Shown: positions 46,602 through 59,400 of the stretch, in pieces
Numbering within the stretch: the first letter of the stretch is position 1
How the letters are laid out: each line of letters starts with the position of its first letter
NCBI GenBank assembly: GCA_026119855.1
Contig: JAOWBW010000180.1
Coordinates: 620,001 to 684,000 of the forward strand
Direction of reading: 5' to 3'
Length of the DNA: 64,000 nt
Source of the DNA: Campanula takesimana
Lineage: Eukaryota; Streptophyta; Magnoliopsida; Asterales; Campanulaceae
Notes under the pieces: generated by a model
Seen by the model: the letters and a program-made list of their open reading frames with translations, nothing else
Told to the model about the DNA's origin: nothing
The model's database searches: none
Translations under genes and position numbers: made by a program

Positions 46602-47273
46602 TACTCTCTCCGTCCCTCTTTAACTTAAGAATTTTGGGTTGGGCACATTTTTTAGAGAAAAACGTGAAAAAGTTGATGTGTTGTGAGTGTAGATAGTTGA
46701 GTGGGAGAGAGAAAGTGGGGTAGAGAATAGTAAGTGGATAGTTGTTATGAGTATGACAAGTGAGTCTCATTATTTTAAAAGTATTAAAACATTTAGACTT
46801 TGCAGATTAAAGTGGGACAACCAAAGTGACAAATGTTGTAGATTAAAAAGGGTCTAATTCCAAATCGGTAACCTGAGTTTGTCTCATTTTTGCAATCCTC
46901 AACCTAAAATTTAAATTTTGCAAATCAGTCACCTGAGTTTGTCTCATTTTTGCAATGTGGTGAATAAAGTAACATTCCGTTAGTTTTTTGACAGACTTAA
47001 ACACATGTGCGTTGCACATGACCTTTTAAAAGGGCAATCTTGTCGAAAACAGTACTGAAGTTTGCCCTTTTAAAAGGTCATGTGCAAGGCACACGTGATT
47101 AGGTCCGTCAAATAATTAACGAAAAGTTAGTTTATTCACTACATTGCAATAAATTGACAAACTCAGGTGACTGATTTGTAAAATTAAACTTTTAAGTTGA
47201 GGATTGTGAAAGTGAGACAAACTCAAGTTACCAATATATGCAATTAGCCTATTATAAAGGGACGGCGGGAGTA
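46602..47273. repeat. Stowaway-like MITE upstream of gene E, interrupted
   Basis: TACTCTCTCCGTCCCTCTTT at the left, AAAGGGACGGCGGGAGTA at the right. The body matches the middle element of the 15.4-kb nest. It is split by 46851-47250. Its inner edge is about 200 bp upstream of the gene E start. Confidence 0.85.
46851..47250. mobile_element. MULE-type MITE with near-palindromic core
   Basis: Arms GGTCTAATTCCAAATCGGTAA and AGGCTAATTGCATATATTGG (read inward) continue through CTGAGTTTGTCTCA and CAAATCAGTCACCTGAGTTT. Flanking nonamers ATTAAAAAG and ATTATAAAG differ at one base. The centre holds GCACATGACCTTTTAAAAGG and its inverted partner. Confidence 0.75.
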
Positions 47274-47474
47274 AGTGTCTAAACATCCGTTATAAGCCGG
47301 CTTAAATGTGTACATCCTTGATAATAACTCCAGAATAGAATTGAACCCAACAGATAATCATCACCCACCCACCGCTACCACTGAAAGTGCCAAAACTTAA
47401 CCGTCTTCACCAAAATCAAAGAGCACAGTAAAAAAACAATTCAATTTCTCTCCCTTTCTTGAACAGAGAGAGAG

Positions 47475-50400
47475 ATGGAAGGTGAGGGAAAAGGAAGAAT
47501 ATGTGTGACTGGGGGAACAGGGTTTGTGGCTTCGTGGATGATTCTAAGGCTTCTTGATCAGGGTTTCTCAGTTCATACCACCGTTAGATCTCATCCAGGT
47601 AACTATTTATCTATTTATTTAGGGCGAACGACAAAGCATGGTAACGTACTATAGCGTTTGTTACAATTAATGCAACATACTACCATTTGACATCTTAATG
47701 AAATGTACTTTACCCATTTGTTACATAACTCTAATGTCAACAAAATAAGAAAAAAGACTAACACCCGTTAAATACAATGAACATTCGTTAGCCACAGTGG
47801 CGGATCTACAGTTTTAGATTTGGTGGTGCCTATTCTTTCAAAAAAATAAATGACGCTGCCCCCGAATTTTTTTTGAGCAATACCGGGACAGAGGGAGTAG
47901 TTTACAGATTAAGAAAAAGAACAGAGGAACTTACTTGTGTCATCCTCATCCGGGACAGAGGGAGTAATTTACTGAATTTAAACAAGAGACAAGAAGGAGA
48001 CGATCTGAATTTAAACAAGAACATAACATTTGAATTAGAAATAGGTGGGATACATGACAGTGAAATAGAAAGTAACTCAATCCAAGTTAGCACCAAAATC
48101 AAGAAGAAAATCATGACAGTGAAATCAATTTTAGGGGTTAGGGTTTACCTTTGATTGGATTTTTTCTTGATTTCTTGAGGGGGCTGTGGAGGGGGAATAT
48201 CGCCATCCATTCCGGCGATGGTGGCGGCCTGGAGGTGGCTGTGTGGGCGGCGGTGGCTGTGGCGACGCCGGAGAGAGCAGGCAGAGAGTCCGTGTCGCGC
48301 CCCGTACCCGTGGTCCTACATGGCCCCACGCTCGGGACGCGCACGGAAGACGTCATAAATCACATTTAACAAAAACTTTTCGAAAACTATCATAAAGATA
48401 AACGAAATCCATTTTGGAGTGCAAACCCTCCACTTAACTTTCAAATAACTTTCACAACTAAAATACTTGGCACGAAGGCCTACATTAACTTATACAAAAG
48501 AGTGAACACCAACATTAACCAAAATAGGTGTTACAAGATCAAGTCACGGATACACTACCCATTAAGGTTATACATTTACATAATGTAGCCTTTACAAACA
48601 TACCCCAAAAGAAATTACCACCTCGACGCCTTCCTTGTGATAAGTGACCTATCCCGGATGCACGCCCTTATCTAAAACAGTAAACAAATAAGGGGTGAGA
48701 TAAAATCTCAGTAAGCTACTAATATGCAACTACATTTCATGCCAACATGATAATCACAAAGGAACAATCAATAGGCAGTCACATATGCATATAACACAAA
48801 AGATACAGTCCACTCATCACATAACACATAATGCGGAAATAAACACTCATAAGTGGATACTGAGCCAAGGTTCTATAAACGGAACACCATCCTTTGAGAA
48901 GAGTCCGTTGAGCAGCATGAACGAGCTGAAGCCGGTTCCGGAACCAAGTAACAACAACAACCAGAAGTGGGAGAAACAACACATAGTCATCCCCCCACGC
49001 GAATAGCTAGAATACTCACCGAAGGAGCTAGCTCATCCCAACCACGATCACGGGAAGGGGAATCCCACTCAAGGCCACTGAACATGGGGAAACTGGGTTA
49101 CCAGTGAAGTACATTATACTGGACTCGGCTCGTGCCATTATAATATACATCACTGCCCAAAACAAACACAACAATGCCAGCTGGACTCTATACAAGCACA
49201 TAGTAATAAATACTCGCTTGAAACAACAACGGGGCATTGATTCCAAAGTAGGGAACCAAGCCAAATTCATCACAAAGGATTCAAACTAATTCTCATGAAG
49301 AGATCAATCAATACAACATCACACTTGAAGTTACTCAAAAAGAGCACAGTGGTTACACACCTTAACACATTACAAACATGATCACGAACGGACCCAAACC
49401 AACACTCCCAACCAATACTTAGACATTTCATTTAATAAACCCGCTCATCTCGGAGTACTCAAAAGGAGCTTTAAAACGATAGCTTACACAACTAAAACGG
49501 AGTCCGGGTGAGAAAGTTATGACTTACCGAAGATTGAACGAGAAACGAGAAATTATCAGAACAGGGGAGGGGAAGCGCGCGCCTCATACAAAGGGGGTGC
49601 GCACGCCTCCTGATATCAGAAGGAACCTTAATCAAATGGGAAGCGAGGATGCGCACGCCTCCCCAAAAGGGATGCGCACGCCTCCTTAGACCAGAAGGAC
49701 ATAGCCAAAAGAAAGATTGAGGGTGCGCGCGCCTCATTCCAGAGGAAGCGCGCGCCTCCTTCGACGCACAGAGAAATCTGCAGAAACTCCTGGGTTCTTC
49801 CCCAAAATTCTTACCCAAATCAACCCAACTTTACACCCCACTACTTCAACCTTTCTATTTGCATACACAAGTACCCAACATGACATAGAAGTCTACAAGA
49901 ACTCGAACAACATCAACTAAGGACCCAATTCAAGGTTTAAAGCTCAACATTTCCCAAAATTCACAAAAGATGATCAAAGGTACAAACCAACATTTAAGTT
50001 CACAACTAAGCATTAATTCATCATCCAATGTTCACACAAAACATAAATGACCAATTTTAAGCTAAAGGGGGGCTTAGTAACTTACCTCAAAGGAATCCAA
50101 ACTCAACCAAATCAACTTCTATTGAGCTTCCCACGAACCTAGCGACGATCTAGACATTTGGTATAACATGAACAATGAGAGGAAATGGGGGGGGGGGGGA
50201 GATGAATGAAATGAAGAGAGAAGGAAGAGGAGAGTTTTACCTTTCTATGGACAAGGAGGGAGAGGAAGAACTGGGAAATGAGAGGTGAGGGAAGGGGGAG
50301 GTGAGGGAGAAGAGAGGGAGTAGTTGATTATTTTGAAAAGTTACACCTAGGCCCCCTCTTCCACTACTACCCTTAAAAATAAACTCCCCACTAACAATTA

Positions 50401-53400
50401 AGACCCAATTATCCTACACTAGCACAAAATCAATTAAATGCTAGGTATAAAGTATTATAACACACAAAATGCACACCTAAACTTTTAATTAAATAAATAC
50501 TTAAATGAACAGTTAAGCAAGTAAACAAACAAATAAATAATTATTTATACTAAAATAGGGACGGGGTTTCGGGTCGTGACATTCACTCCTCCTTAAAGAA
50601 AATTCGACCCGAATTTTAACACTTACCAGGATTTTCGAACAACCACGGATACTTCCGTTCCATCTCATCCCGCAATTCCCAAGTCGACTCCTCAACTTCG
50701 TGATTCCTCCATACCACTCTAACTAGGGCAATGCTCTTGTTTCTCAACTCTTGCACCTTGGTATCAATCACTCGAATTGGTTTCTCCTCATAAGACATAT
50801 TCGGTTCAATATCTTCCGGTACTTCTGACAACACATGAGACGGATCATACACATATTTACGAAGCGCTGAAACATGAAACACATTATGAAATCGGCTTAA
50901 AGAAGGCGGTAACGCAAGACGATAAGCAAGATTCCCAACTCTATCTAATATCTCGAAAGGCCCAACAAACCTTGGAGCAAGCTTTCCCTTCTTACCAAAC
51001 CTTCGGATTCCCACCTTCGGAGACACTTTCAAAAACACGAAGTCACCCGACTGAAACTCGAGGTCTCGCCTCCGGTGGTCGGAATAGCTCTTATCTCTAC
51101 TTTGAGCGGTGAATAGACGATTTCGAATAAGCTTTACCTTTTCAACCGAATCATTAACCAAATCGACACCCCAAATCTTAGCTTCCCCGACTTCATCCCA
51201 ACAAATAGGGGACCGACACTTCCTACCATACAAAGCTTCATAAGGAGCCATCTCGATACTCGATTGAAAACTGTTGTTATAAGCAAACTCCACTAAGGGC
51301 AAATGAGTATCCCAAGAATCATCGAAGTCGATCGAACAAGCCCGTAACATGTCTTCAAGAATCTGAATCGTTCTCTCCGATTGACCATCGGTTTGAGGAT
51401 GAAAAGCCGTGCTAAACCTCAATTCGGAACCCAAAGCCTTCTGAAACGCCTGCCAAAACCGAGAAGTAAACCTAGGATCCCGATCAGAAACAATACTAAC
51501 TGGAACCCCATGCAATTTCACGATCTCGTTGATATACAAAGTCGCAAGCCTTTCCATTGAATAGCTAATCTCGATAGGTAGAAAATGAGAAGACTTTGTC
51601 AATCTATCTACGACCACCCAAACTGCATCATGCTTTCTCCTCGTACGCGGTAATCCGGACACAAAATCCATCGTTACATGTTCCCATTTCCATTCCGGTA
51701 TCTCAAGAGGTTGAAGTAACCCCGCGGGTCTTTGATGTTCCGCTTTCACCTGTTGGCAAGTCAAACATCTCGATACATAATCCGCTATTTCTCGCTTCAT
51801 GCCACTCCACCAGAAATGCTGTTTCAAATCCCGATACATCTTGGTACTCCCGGGGTGAATAGTATACTTCGACTTGTGGCCCTCATCTAGAACTTGGCGC
51901 TTTACTCCTCCCACATTGGGAACACACAAACGACCTCTATAACTCAAAACCCCTTCAGAACTAAGAGAAAACTCTTCAAACTTTTTGTCCCCAATCTTAC
52001 TCGAAATCTTCATCAACTCGGAATCATCCTTCTGAGCATCCCTAATTCGTTGAATTAAGGCAGGTAATACCTTAATGTTCGCAAAGATAGCCCCATGCTT
52101 GGACTCATAAGGATCCCAATCTCGAACATCTTCTAACATTTTCCATTCACGCACCATCAATGAAGCTACATAGGATTTCCGACTAATGGCATCAGCGACC
52201 ACATTTGCTTTACCCGGATGATAAGAAATGGTGCAATCAAAATCCTTCAACAATTCCATCCATCTGCGCTGTCTATTGTTCAACTCCTTTTGTGAGAAAA
52301 GATACTTCAGACTTTGGTGATCGGTAAAAATTTCAAACTTTGTCCCATATAAATAATGCTTCCATTTGTACAACGCAAAGACAATAGCCGCAAGTTCCAT
52401 GTCGTGGGTAGGATAATTTTGCTCACTCGGAGTCAACTTCCTTGAAGCATACGCAATCACTTTCCCATTTTGCATTAAAACGCACCTGAGGCCTTCTTTA
52501 GAAGCGTCACTATAAATAACCAGTTCATCTTTCCCATTTGGTGACACAAGTACAGGAGCGGTGGTCAACCTCCTTTTCAACTCATCGAAACTCAATTGAC
52601 ATTTTTCTTCCCACACAAACGGCACGTTCTTTCTGGTCAACTGAGTCAACGGGGTAGCAATTTTGGAAAATCCCTCAATAAATCTTCTATAGTACCCGGC
52701 TAAACCCAAGAAACTCCGAATCTCCGTAACTGATTCCGGCCTCTTCCAATCCACAATAGCTTCAATCTTTGAAGGATCTACGGATATCCCTCCATTAGAA
52801 ACCACGTGCCCCAGAAAAGAAACTTCTTCAAGCCAAAAGGCACACTTACTGAACTTCGCAAACAATTGCTTCTCCCGAAGAATAGATAAGACCATTCGCA
52901 AATGTTGTTCGTGCTCCTCCCGAGACTTCGAATAAACCAGAATGTCATCGATGAACACCACCACGAAAGTATCAAGATACGGTTTAAAAACCCGATTCAT
53001 CATATCCATAAATACCGCAGGAGCATTCGTTAACCCGAAAGGCATGACAAGAAATTCATAGTGCCCATACCTACTACGGAAAGCAGTCTTGGGAGCGTCT
53101 TCAGAACGAATTTTCAACTGGTGATAACCACTCCTCAAATCAAGCTTCGAAAAAGACAACCGACCCCTGAAGCTGATCAAACAAGTCATCAATATGGGGA
53201 AGAGGATATTTATTTTTGATAGTTACTTGATTTAGCTTCCTGTAATCGATACACAGTCTCAAGGATCCATCCTTCTTCTTGACAAACAATACCGGAGCTC
53301 CCCACGGTGACACACTAGGGCGGATAAACCCACGATCAAGTAACTCTTGTAACTGCTCCTTCAATTCTTTCAATTCAACCGTAGCCATTCTATAAGGTGC

Positions 53401-56400
53401 CGCCGATATAGGAGTTGTACCTGGAAGCAAGTCTAAACAAAATTCGATCTCTCTATCAGGAGGCATAGAGTACTCCGTAGAAAACACATCCGGAAACTCC
53501 CTAACAATATTTACCTCTTCCACACTAGAAACCTTTTTCGTAGTATCCAGAACACTGGCCAGAAACCCCACACAACCACGGTTCAACAACTTTCTAGCCT
53601 TTAAATACGAAATAACATGAACCTTTTTACACAAAGGAATCGCCTCAAAAGAAAATTCAGGGGCATTAGGGGCAGAAAAAGTAACCACCTTTTTAAAACA
53701 ATCAACAGTAGCATGGTATCGACTCAACCAATCCATACCCAAAATGATATCAAAATCTTGCAATGGCAATAATATCAAATCAGCAAGTAAAACATGCTCA
53801 CGTATATGCACATCACAGTCACGCAATACCTTATCGGTCACCAAACTCTTACCCATAGGGGTAGACACTTCTAACACAAAAGGTAGAGACTCAAGCAAAG
53901 AAGACAACTGAGATGCAAAATGCACAGACACATAAGAATGCGAAGAACCGGGGTCTATTAGTGCACGTGCCCTCCTATTAAACATAGAAATAATACCTCC
54001 AATCACGTTAGAAGCATTCGAAGCCTGTTGTTGGTTGATGGCGAAAACACGACCTTGTACCTTGGGCTTGCCCGAGGCATCCCTCTTCTGACCCGAAGAC
54101 GACCCGGTACCACTACCAACTGACTGATTCTTCGATTTAGGACAACTAAATTGAAAGTGACCCAACTGGCCGCAATTCAAGCACTTTCCCTGCTTTTTCC
54201 AACACTTCTCCTCGGAGTGCCCTCCCTTTTGACAATAATTGCAAACCCGATTATTCTGATTCCCCGAGGTGTTACCTTGATTCCTGTTGCCCTGTTGCCC
54301 TTGAGAAGTTCCCCTGAAAAGTGAATACATGTTCTGTGCTCCTCTAGAGTCACCACGATGAGGTTGTGGCTTCCCTTGACCTCCTTGTTTCGCTACACTT
54401 GTTGATTCCGTCCTCTTCTTATGCTCTACTATGTCCTGCTCCACCTGGTAGGCACGATCAATGGCATCTTGTAGGTCTTGGAATTTGTGGGAAGTAAGTT
54501 GGGTTCTGATCACGGTCTTCAACCCTTTGACAAACCTCGAGGTCTTCCTTTCTTCAGTCGAAACCATGTAATTGCAATAGCGAGCCAATTCCGTGAATTT
54601 GGCAACATACTCGGCCACCGTCAACAAGTTTTGTTCCAAGCTAAGAAACTCGGATTCCTTCCTATCTTGGTCCACCTTAGGAATGAAATGCTCTTTGAAC
54701 TTTTTCTTGAATGTCTCCCAAACATGGGGTATCCGTGCCTCCTCCCAACTAGCTTTCAACGATTTCCACCAATACTCTGCGCCTCCAACTAGCTTGTAGG
54801 TCGCAAATCTTACCCTATCCTCATCGGAGCTTTGTAAGACCTCAAAGATCTTTTCCATAGACTCGACCCACCTTTCCGCTGTAGCCACATCTGACCCTCC
54901 ATCAAATTCTGTCGGTTTCATCCTCAGAAATTGTTCCAATCCAGTCCTCGGAGCCAATGGTGCCTCTCTACGATTGTTATCATTCATGGTTTTCAATGCC
55001 GCCTCGAATATCCCTTGAAACATTGCTAGGGCTTCTTCCCTTGCATTTCCCTGTTCGGCAGGTCCACCCTGTTCATTATCAGACCCGACCATGATTACCG
55101 AGTACCTGCATAAGACACTCATCGTTACTCACTCTATACTCGATTACCCTCCTAGGTCATTTAGTCACTCTAGACTATCTACAACCTAGCTCTGATACCA
55201 ACTGTCGCGCCCCGTACCCGTGGTCCTACATGGCCCCACGCTCGGGACGCGCACGGAAGACGTCATAAATCACATTTAACAAAAACTTTTCGAAAACTAT
55301 CATAAGATAAACGAAATCCATTTTGGAGTGCAAACCCTCCACTTAACTTTCAAATAACTTTCACAACTAAAATACTTGGCACGAAGGCCTACATTAACTT
55401 ATACAAAAGAGTGAACACCAACATTAACCAAAATAGGTGTTACAAGATCAAGTCACGGATACACTACCCATTAAGGTTATACATTTACATAATGTAGCCT
55501 TTACAAACATACCCCAAAAGAAATTACCACCTCGACGCCTTCCTTGTGATAAGTGACCTATCCCGGATGCACGCCCTTATCTAAAACAGTAAACAAATAA
55601 GGGGTGAGATAAAATCTCAGTAAGCTACTAATATGCAACTACATTTCATGCCAACATGATAATCACAAAGGAACAATCAATAGGCAGTCACATATGCATA
55701 TAACACAAAAGATACAGTCCACTCATCACATAACACATAATGCGGAAATAAACACTCATAAGTGGATACTGAGCCAAGGTTCTATAAACGGAACACCATC
55801 CTTTGAGAAGAGTCCGTTGAGCAGCATGAACGAGCTGAAACCGGTTCCGGAACCAAGTAACAACAACAACCAGAAGTGGGAGAAACAACACATAGTCATC
55901 CCCCCACGCGAATAGCTAGAATACTCACCGAAGGAGCTAGCTCATCCCAACCACGATCACGGGAAGGGGCATCCCACTCAAGGCCACTGAACATGGGGAA
56001 ACTGGGTTACCAGTGAAGTACATTATACTGGACTCGGCTCGTGCCATTATAATATACATCACTGCCCAAAACAAACACAACAATGCCAGCTGGACTCTAT
56101 ACAAGCACATAGTAATAAATACTCGCTTGAAACAACAACGGGCATTGATTCCAAAGTAGGGAACCAAGCCAAATTCATCACAAAGGATTCAAACTAATTC
56201 TCATGAAGAGATCAATCAATACAACATCACACTTGAAGTTACTCAAAAAGAGCACAGTGGTTACACACCTTAACACATTACAAACATGATCACGAACGGA
56301 CCCAAACCAACACTCCCAACCAATACTTAGACATTTCATTTAATAAACCCGCTCATCTCGGAGTACTCAAAAGGAGCTTTAAAACGATAGCTTACACAAC

Positions 56401-59400
56401 TAAAACGGAGTCCGGGTGAGAAAGTTATGACTTACCGAAGATTGAACGAGAAACGAGAAATTATCAGAACAGGGGAGGGGAAGCGCGCGCCTCATACAAA
56501 GGGGGTGCGCACGCCTCCTGATATCAGAAGGAACCTTAATCAAATGGGAAGCGAGGATGCGCACGCCTCCCCAAAAGGGATGCGCACGCCTCCTTAGACC
56601 AGAAGGACATAGCCAAAAGAAAGATTGAGGGTGCGCGCGCCTCATTCCAGAGGAAGCGCGCGCCTCCTTCGACGCACAGAGAAATCTGCAGAAACTCCTG
56701 GGTTCTTCCCCAAAATTCTTACCCAAATCAACCCAACTTTACACCCCACTACTTCAACCTTTCTATTTGCATACACAAGTACCCAACATGACATAGAAGT
56801 CTACAAGAACTCGAACAACATCAACTAAGGACCCAATTCAAGGTTTAAAGCTCAACATTTCCCAAAATTCACAAAAGATGATCAAAGGTACAAACCAACA
56901 TTTAAGTTCACAACTAAGCATTAATTCATCATCCAATGTTCACACAAAACATAAATGACCAATTTTAAGCTAAAGGGGGGCTTAGTAACTTACCTCAAAG
57001 GAATCCAAACTCAACCAAATCAACTTCTATTGAGCTTCCCACGAACCTAGCGACGATCTATACATTTGGTATAACATGAACAATGAGAGGAAATGGGGGG
57101 GGGGAGATGAATGAAATGAAGAGAGAAGGAAGATGAGAGTTTTACCTTTCTATGGACAAGGAGGGAGAGGAAAAACTGGGAAATGAGAGGTGAGGGAAGG
57201 GGGAGGTGAGGGAGAAGAGAGGGAGTAGTTGATTATTTTGAAAAGTTACACCTAGGCCCCCTCTTCCACTACTACCCTTAAAAATAAACTCCCCACTAAC
57301 AATTAAGACCCAATTATCCTACACTAGCACAAAATCAATTAAATGCTAGGTATAAAGTATTATAACACACAAAATGCACACCTAAACTTTTAATTAAATA
57401 AATACTTAAATGAACAGTTAAGCAAGTAAACAAACAAATAAATAATTATTTATACTAAAATAGGGACGGGGTTTCGGGTCGTGACAGTCCGACGCAGAGG
57501 CTGTGGCTGTTCTGTTCGTGCTTCTGTGTTTTTTTTTTGTGTGTTGACACTTGACGGCTTCACGCAGGTATAAGTATTTCTGAGGTTTTTTTTTTTTTTT
57601 TTAATACCAAAATTCCAAAACGACGTCGTTTTGACCCCCAATTTTTTTTTTATTTTTTTACCCGTGCCTGGGCACTGGTAGGCACATGCCCAGGTCCGCC
57701 CCTGGTTAGCCCATTTAACGGATTTGGCAATCTTCTTCCTTGTATCTCCCTAATCTCTGTCCGCCACCAATCACCACTAGTCTTCCACACACCACCACAA
57801 ATGGGAAAATCACTGAAATATGCAACGTAGTGAGTTTTAAATATCAATTAATGCAACGTACTTCTGATTTCTGGAAATAGACAATGTACTTACTTATTGT
57901 GTATCAAATAATGCAATGTACGAACAATTTAATGGATGGCGTTAAATTTGGCTAACAGAATGCTGACGTGGACGAGTTCAATGATAATATAACTATAACT
58001 CGTTAAATAATTAACGAATTCAGCTATATTTAACGATCATAAACCCACCACTATCCCCTTCCTTATTTCCCCTTCCCCTCACTCCTCCATACATTCTGAC
58101 CCCAATTCTCCACCCATCCCCACCACCCCCACCCAAACCAATTACCCACCACCCAACTTCCCCGCTCTCCCTACCCCCATCAAACTCTCGTCTTCTTCTC
58201 TCTCCCCAGCCCATTCTTCTATTTCTGAAAATCGATGAAGATGGCCGGAATCGATGAAGATGAACTTGGCCGGAATCGATGAAGATGGCCGGAATCGATG
58301 AAGATGAACTTGGCCGGAATCGATGAAGATGGCCGGAATCGATGAAGATGAACTTGGCCGGAATCGATGAAACCCAGGTCTAAGATCTCAAACTTATGGT
58401 TCAAAATTGCAGATTGTTTTTCGAAATTGCAGATTTATGGTTCGAAATTATAGATTTAAGTGGGTTTGTTTTGGTGGAAGGGTTTCTCCATGAGTGGAGA
58501 TAAAACAGAGATCAGATTTATGGTTCAATCTCTGTTTGGTGGAAGGGTTTGCAGATTCGTTTAATCCATTGACGAATTGCAGATTGTGGAAAAGCTTGTT
58601 AGTTTTCTTGGAGGAGTAAACAAATTTCGTTAATTTCTTAACGAAATTTTACACTTTTACCCCCCAAAATATCTGACTTTGTTAACCAAATAATATTTCA
58701 TATGCCACGTCATGATTTCGTTAGGAATTTAACGTCGTTAATTTTAATTTTAGTACGTTGCATTATTTGATACAATTACTTCAAGTACGTTTCACAATGT
58801 AAGAAATCGCTACTACGTTGCATTAATTAATATAAATCAGACACTACGTTGCATAAATAGGTCGTTTGGCCCACCACAAATCACCACGCTCTCACAATCC
58901 TATTTCTGCCACAGTCCGCCACTCACCACCTATCTGGCCTGCCAACCAGCGCAATGAATTACCACCGATCTCAACCATAATCGCATCTGAGTTTTATCTT
59001 GTCCTATATACTTTTTTTTTTTTTTTACTTAATTTCAGTTGGTTAACTTAAATGAACTTTGACCTTATTTGCATGGTTGGTTCTTGTACTTCATAAGCAA
59101 TTTTCAACATGCTGTTTGATCCTATCCTAGCTAGCTAGTTACTACTCCCTCCGTATTTTCTCATTTGCCATTTCTCATTGTTACTACACTGCAATTGGCG
59201 GAGATCGAGGCCCTGTCTGAGTCAGACGGTCCGACTCTTTTTATGAGTGCTAGAGTTTTGAATGGGTACAATGCGAAAAAACCACTGCCGCATCAGTTTC
59301 AAATCCAAAATAAATAATATATAGTAGTATTGAATCTTCAGCTATGCCTATATGTTCGATTTCTGAATTGTATCCCTTGGGACTCCATTAGTTTCTTAAC

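Larger units (their letters stand above)
48294..57486 (-). mobile_element. Ty3/gypsy LTR retrotransposon (chromovirus, Tekay-like), complete
   Basis: 9.2-kb element in minus orientation with two near-identical LTRs, 5-bp target duplication GTCCG (48289-48293, 57487-57491), primer-binding site, gag-pol and polypurine tract. The LTR begins TGTCACGACCCGAAAC in its own orientation. The polyprotein ends in a chromodomain, which with the TGTCACGACCC start points to the Tekay/Del group. Full structure and LTR identity mean a recent insertion. Confidence 0.95.
47795..57704. mobile_element. Non-autonomous hAT element split by the gypsy insertion
   Basis: Begins CAGTGGCGGATCTACAG and ends GGTCCGCCCCTG, hAT-type termini. 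Flanking octamers GTTAGCCA and GTTAGCCC (47787-47794, 57705-57712) differ at one base. Without the retrotransposon it is about 710 bp. A related left end occurs at 62622. Confidence 0.75.
47622..57790. mobile_element. MULE remnant in intron 1 of gene E, outer layer of a nest
   Basis: The left arm (47622-47794) is nearly the same as the inward-read right arm of the MULE at 37400-38336 (GGCGAACGACAAAGC, GTAACGTACTATAGCG, TGCAACATACTACCATTTGA). Its continuation (CATTTAACGGATTTGGCAATC) resumes at 57705 after the hAT element. The far arm was not found, so the right limit is arbitrary. Confidence 0.6.

Noticed and set aside
47475..47598. An orphan first exon of a broken SDR gene
   Set aside because: Its end phase and peptide join perfectly to the exon at 59455, with GT-AG signals on both sides, so it is exon 1 of gene E.
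48785..49006. Paired short open frames found twice about 6.9 kb apart
   Set aside because: They are the two LTR copies, not duplicated genes.
49492..49818. 108-codon open frame on the minus strand, repeated at 56400-56726
   Set aside because: It lies in the LTR, arises from the GC-box array, and matches no family.
58231..58371. CRISPR-like array
   Set aside because: Units are direct minisatellite repeats without unique spacers, in a plant transposon.
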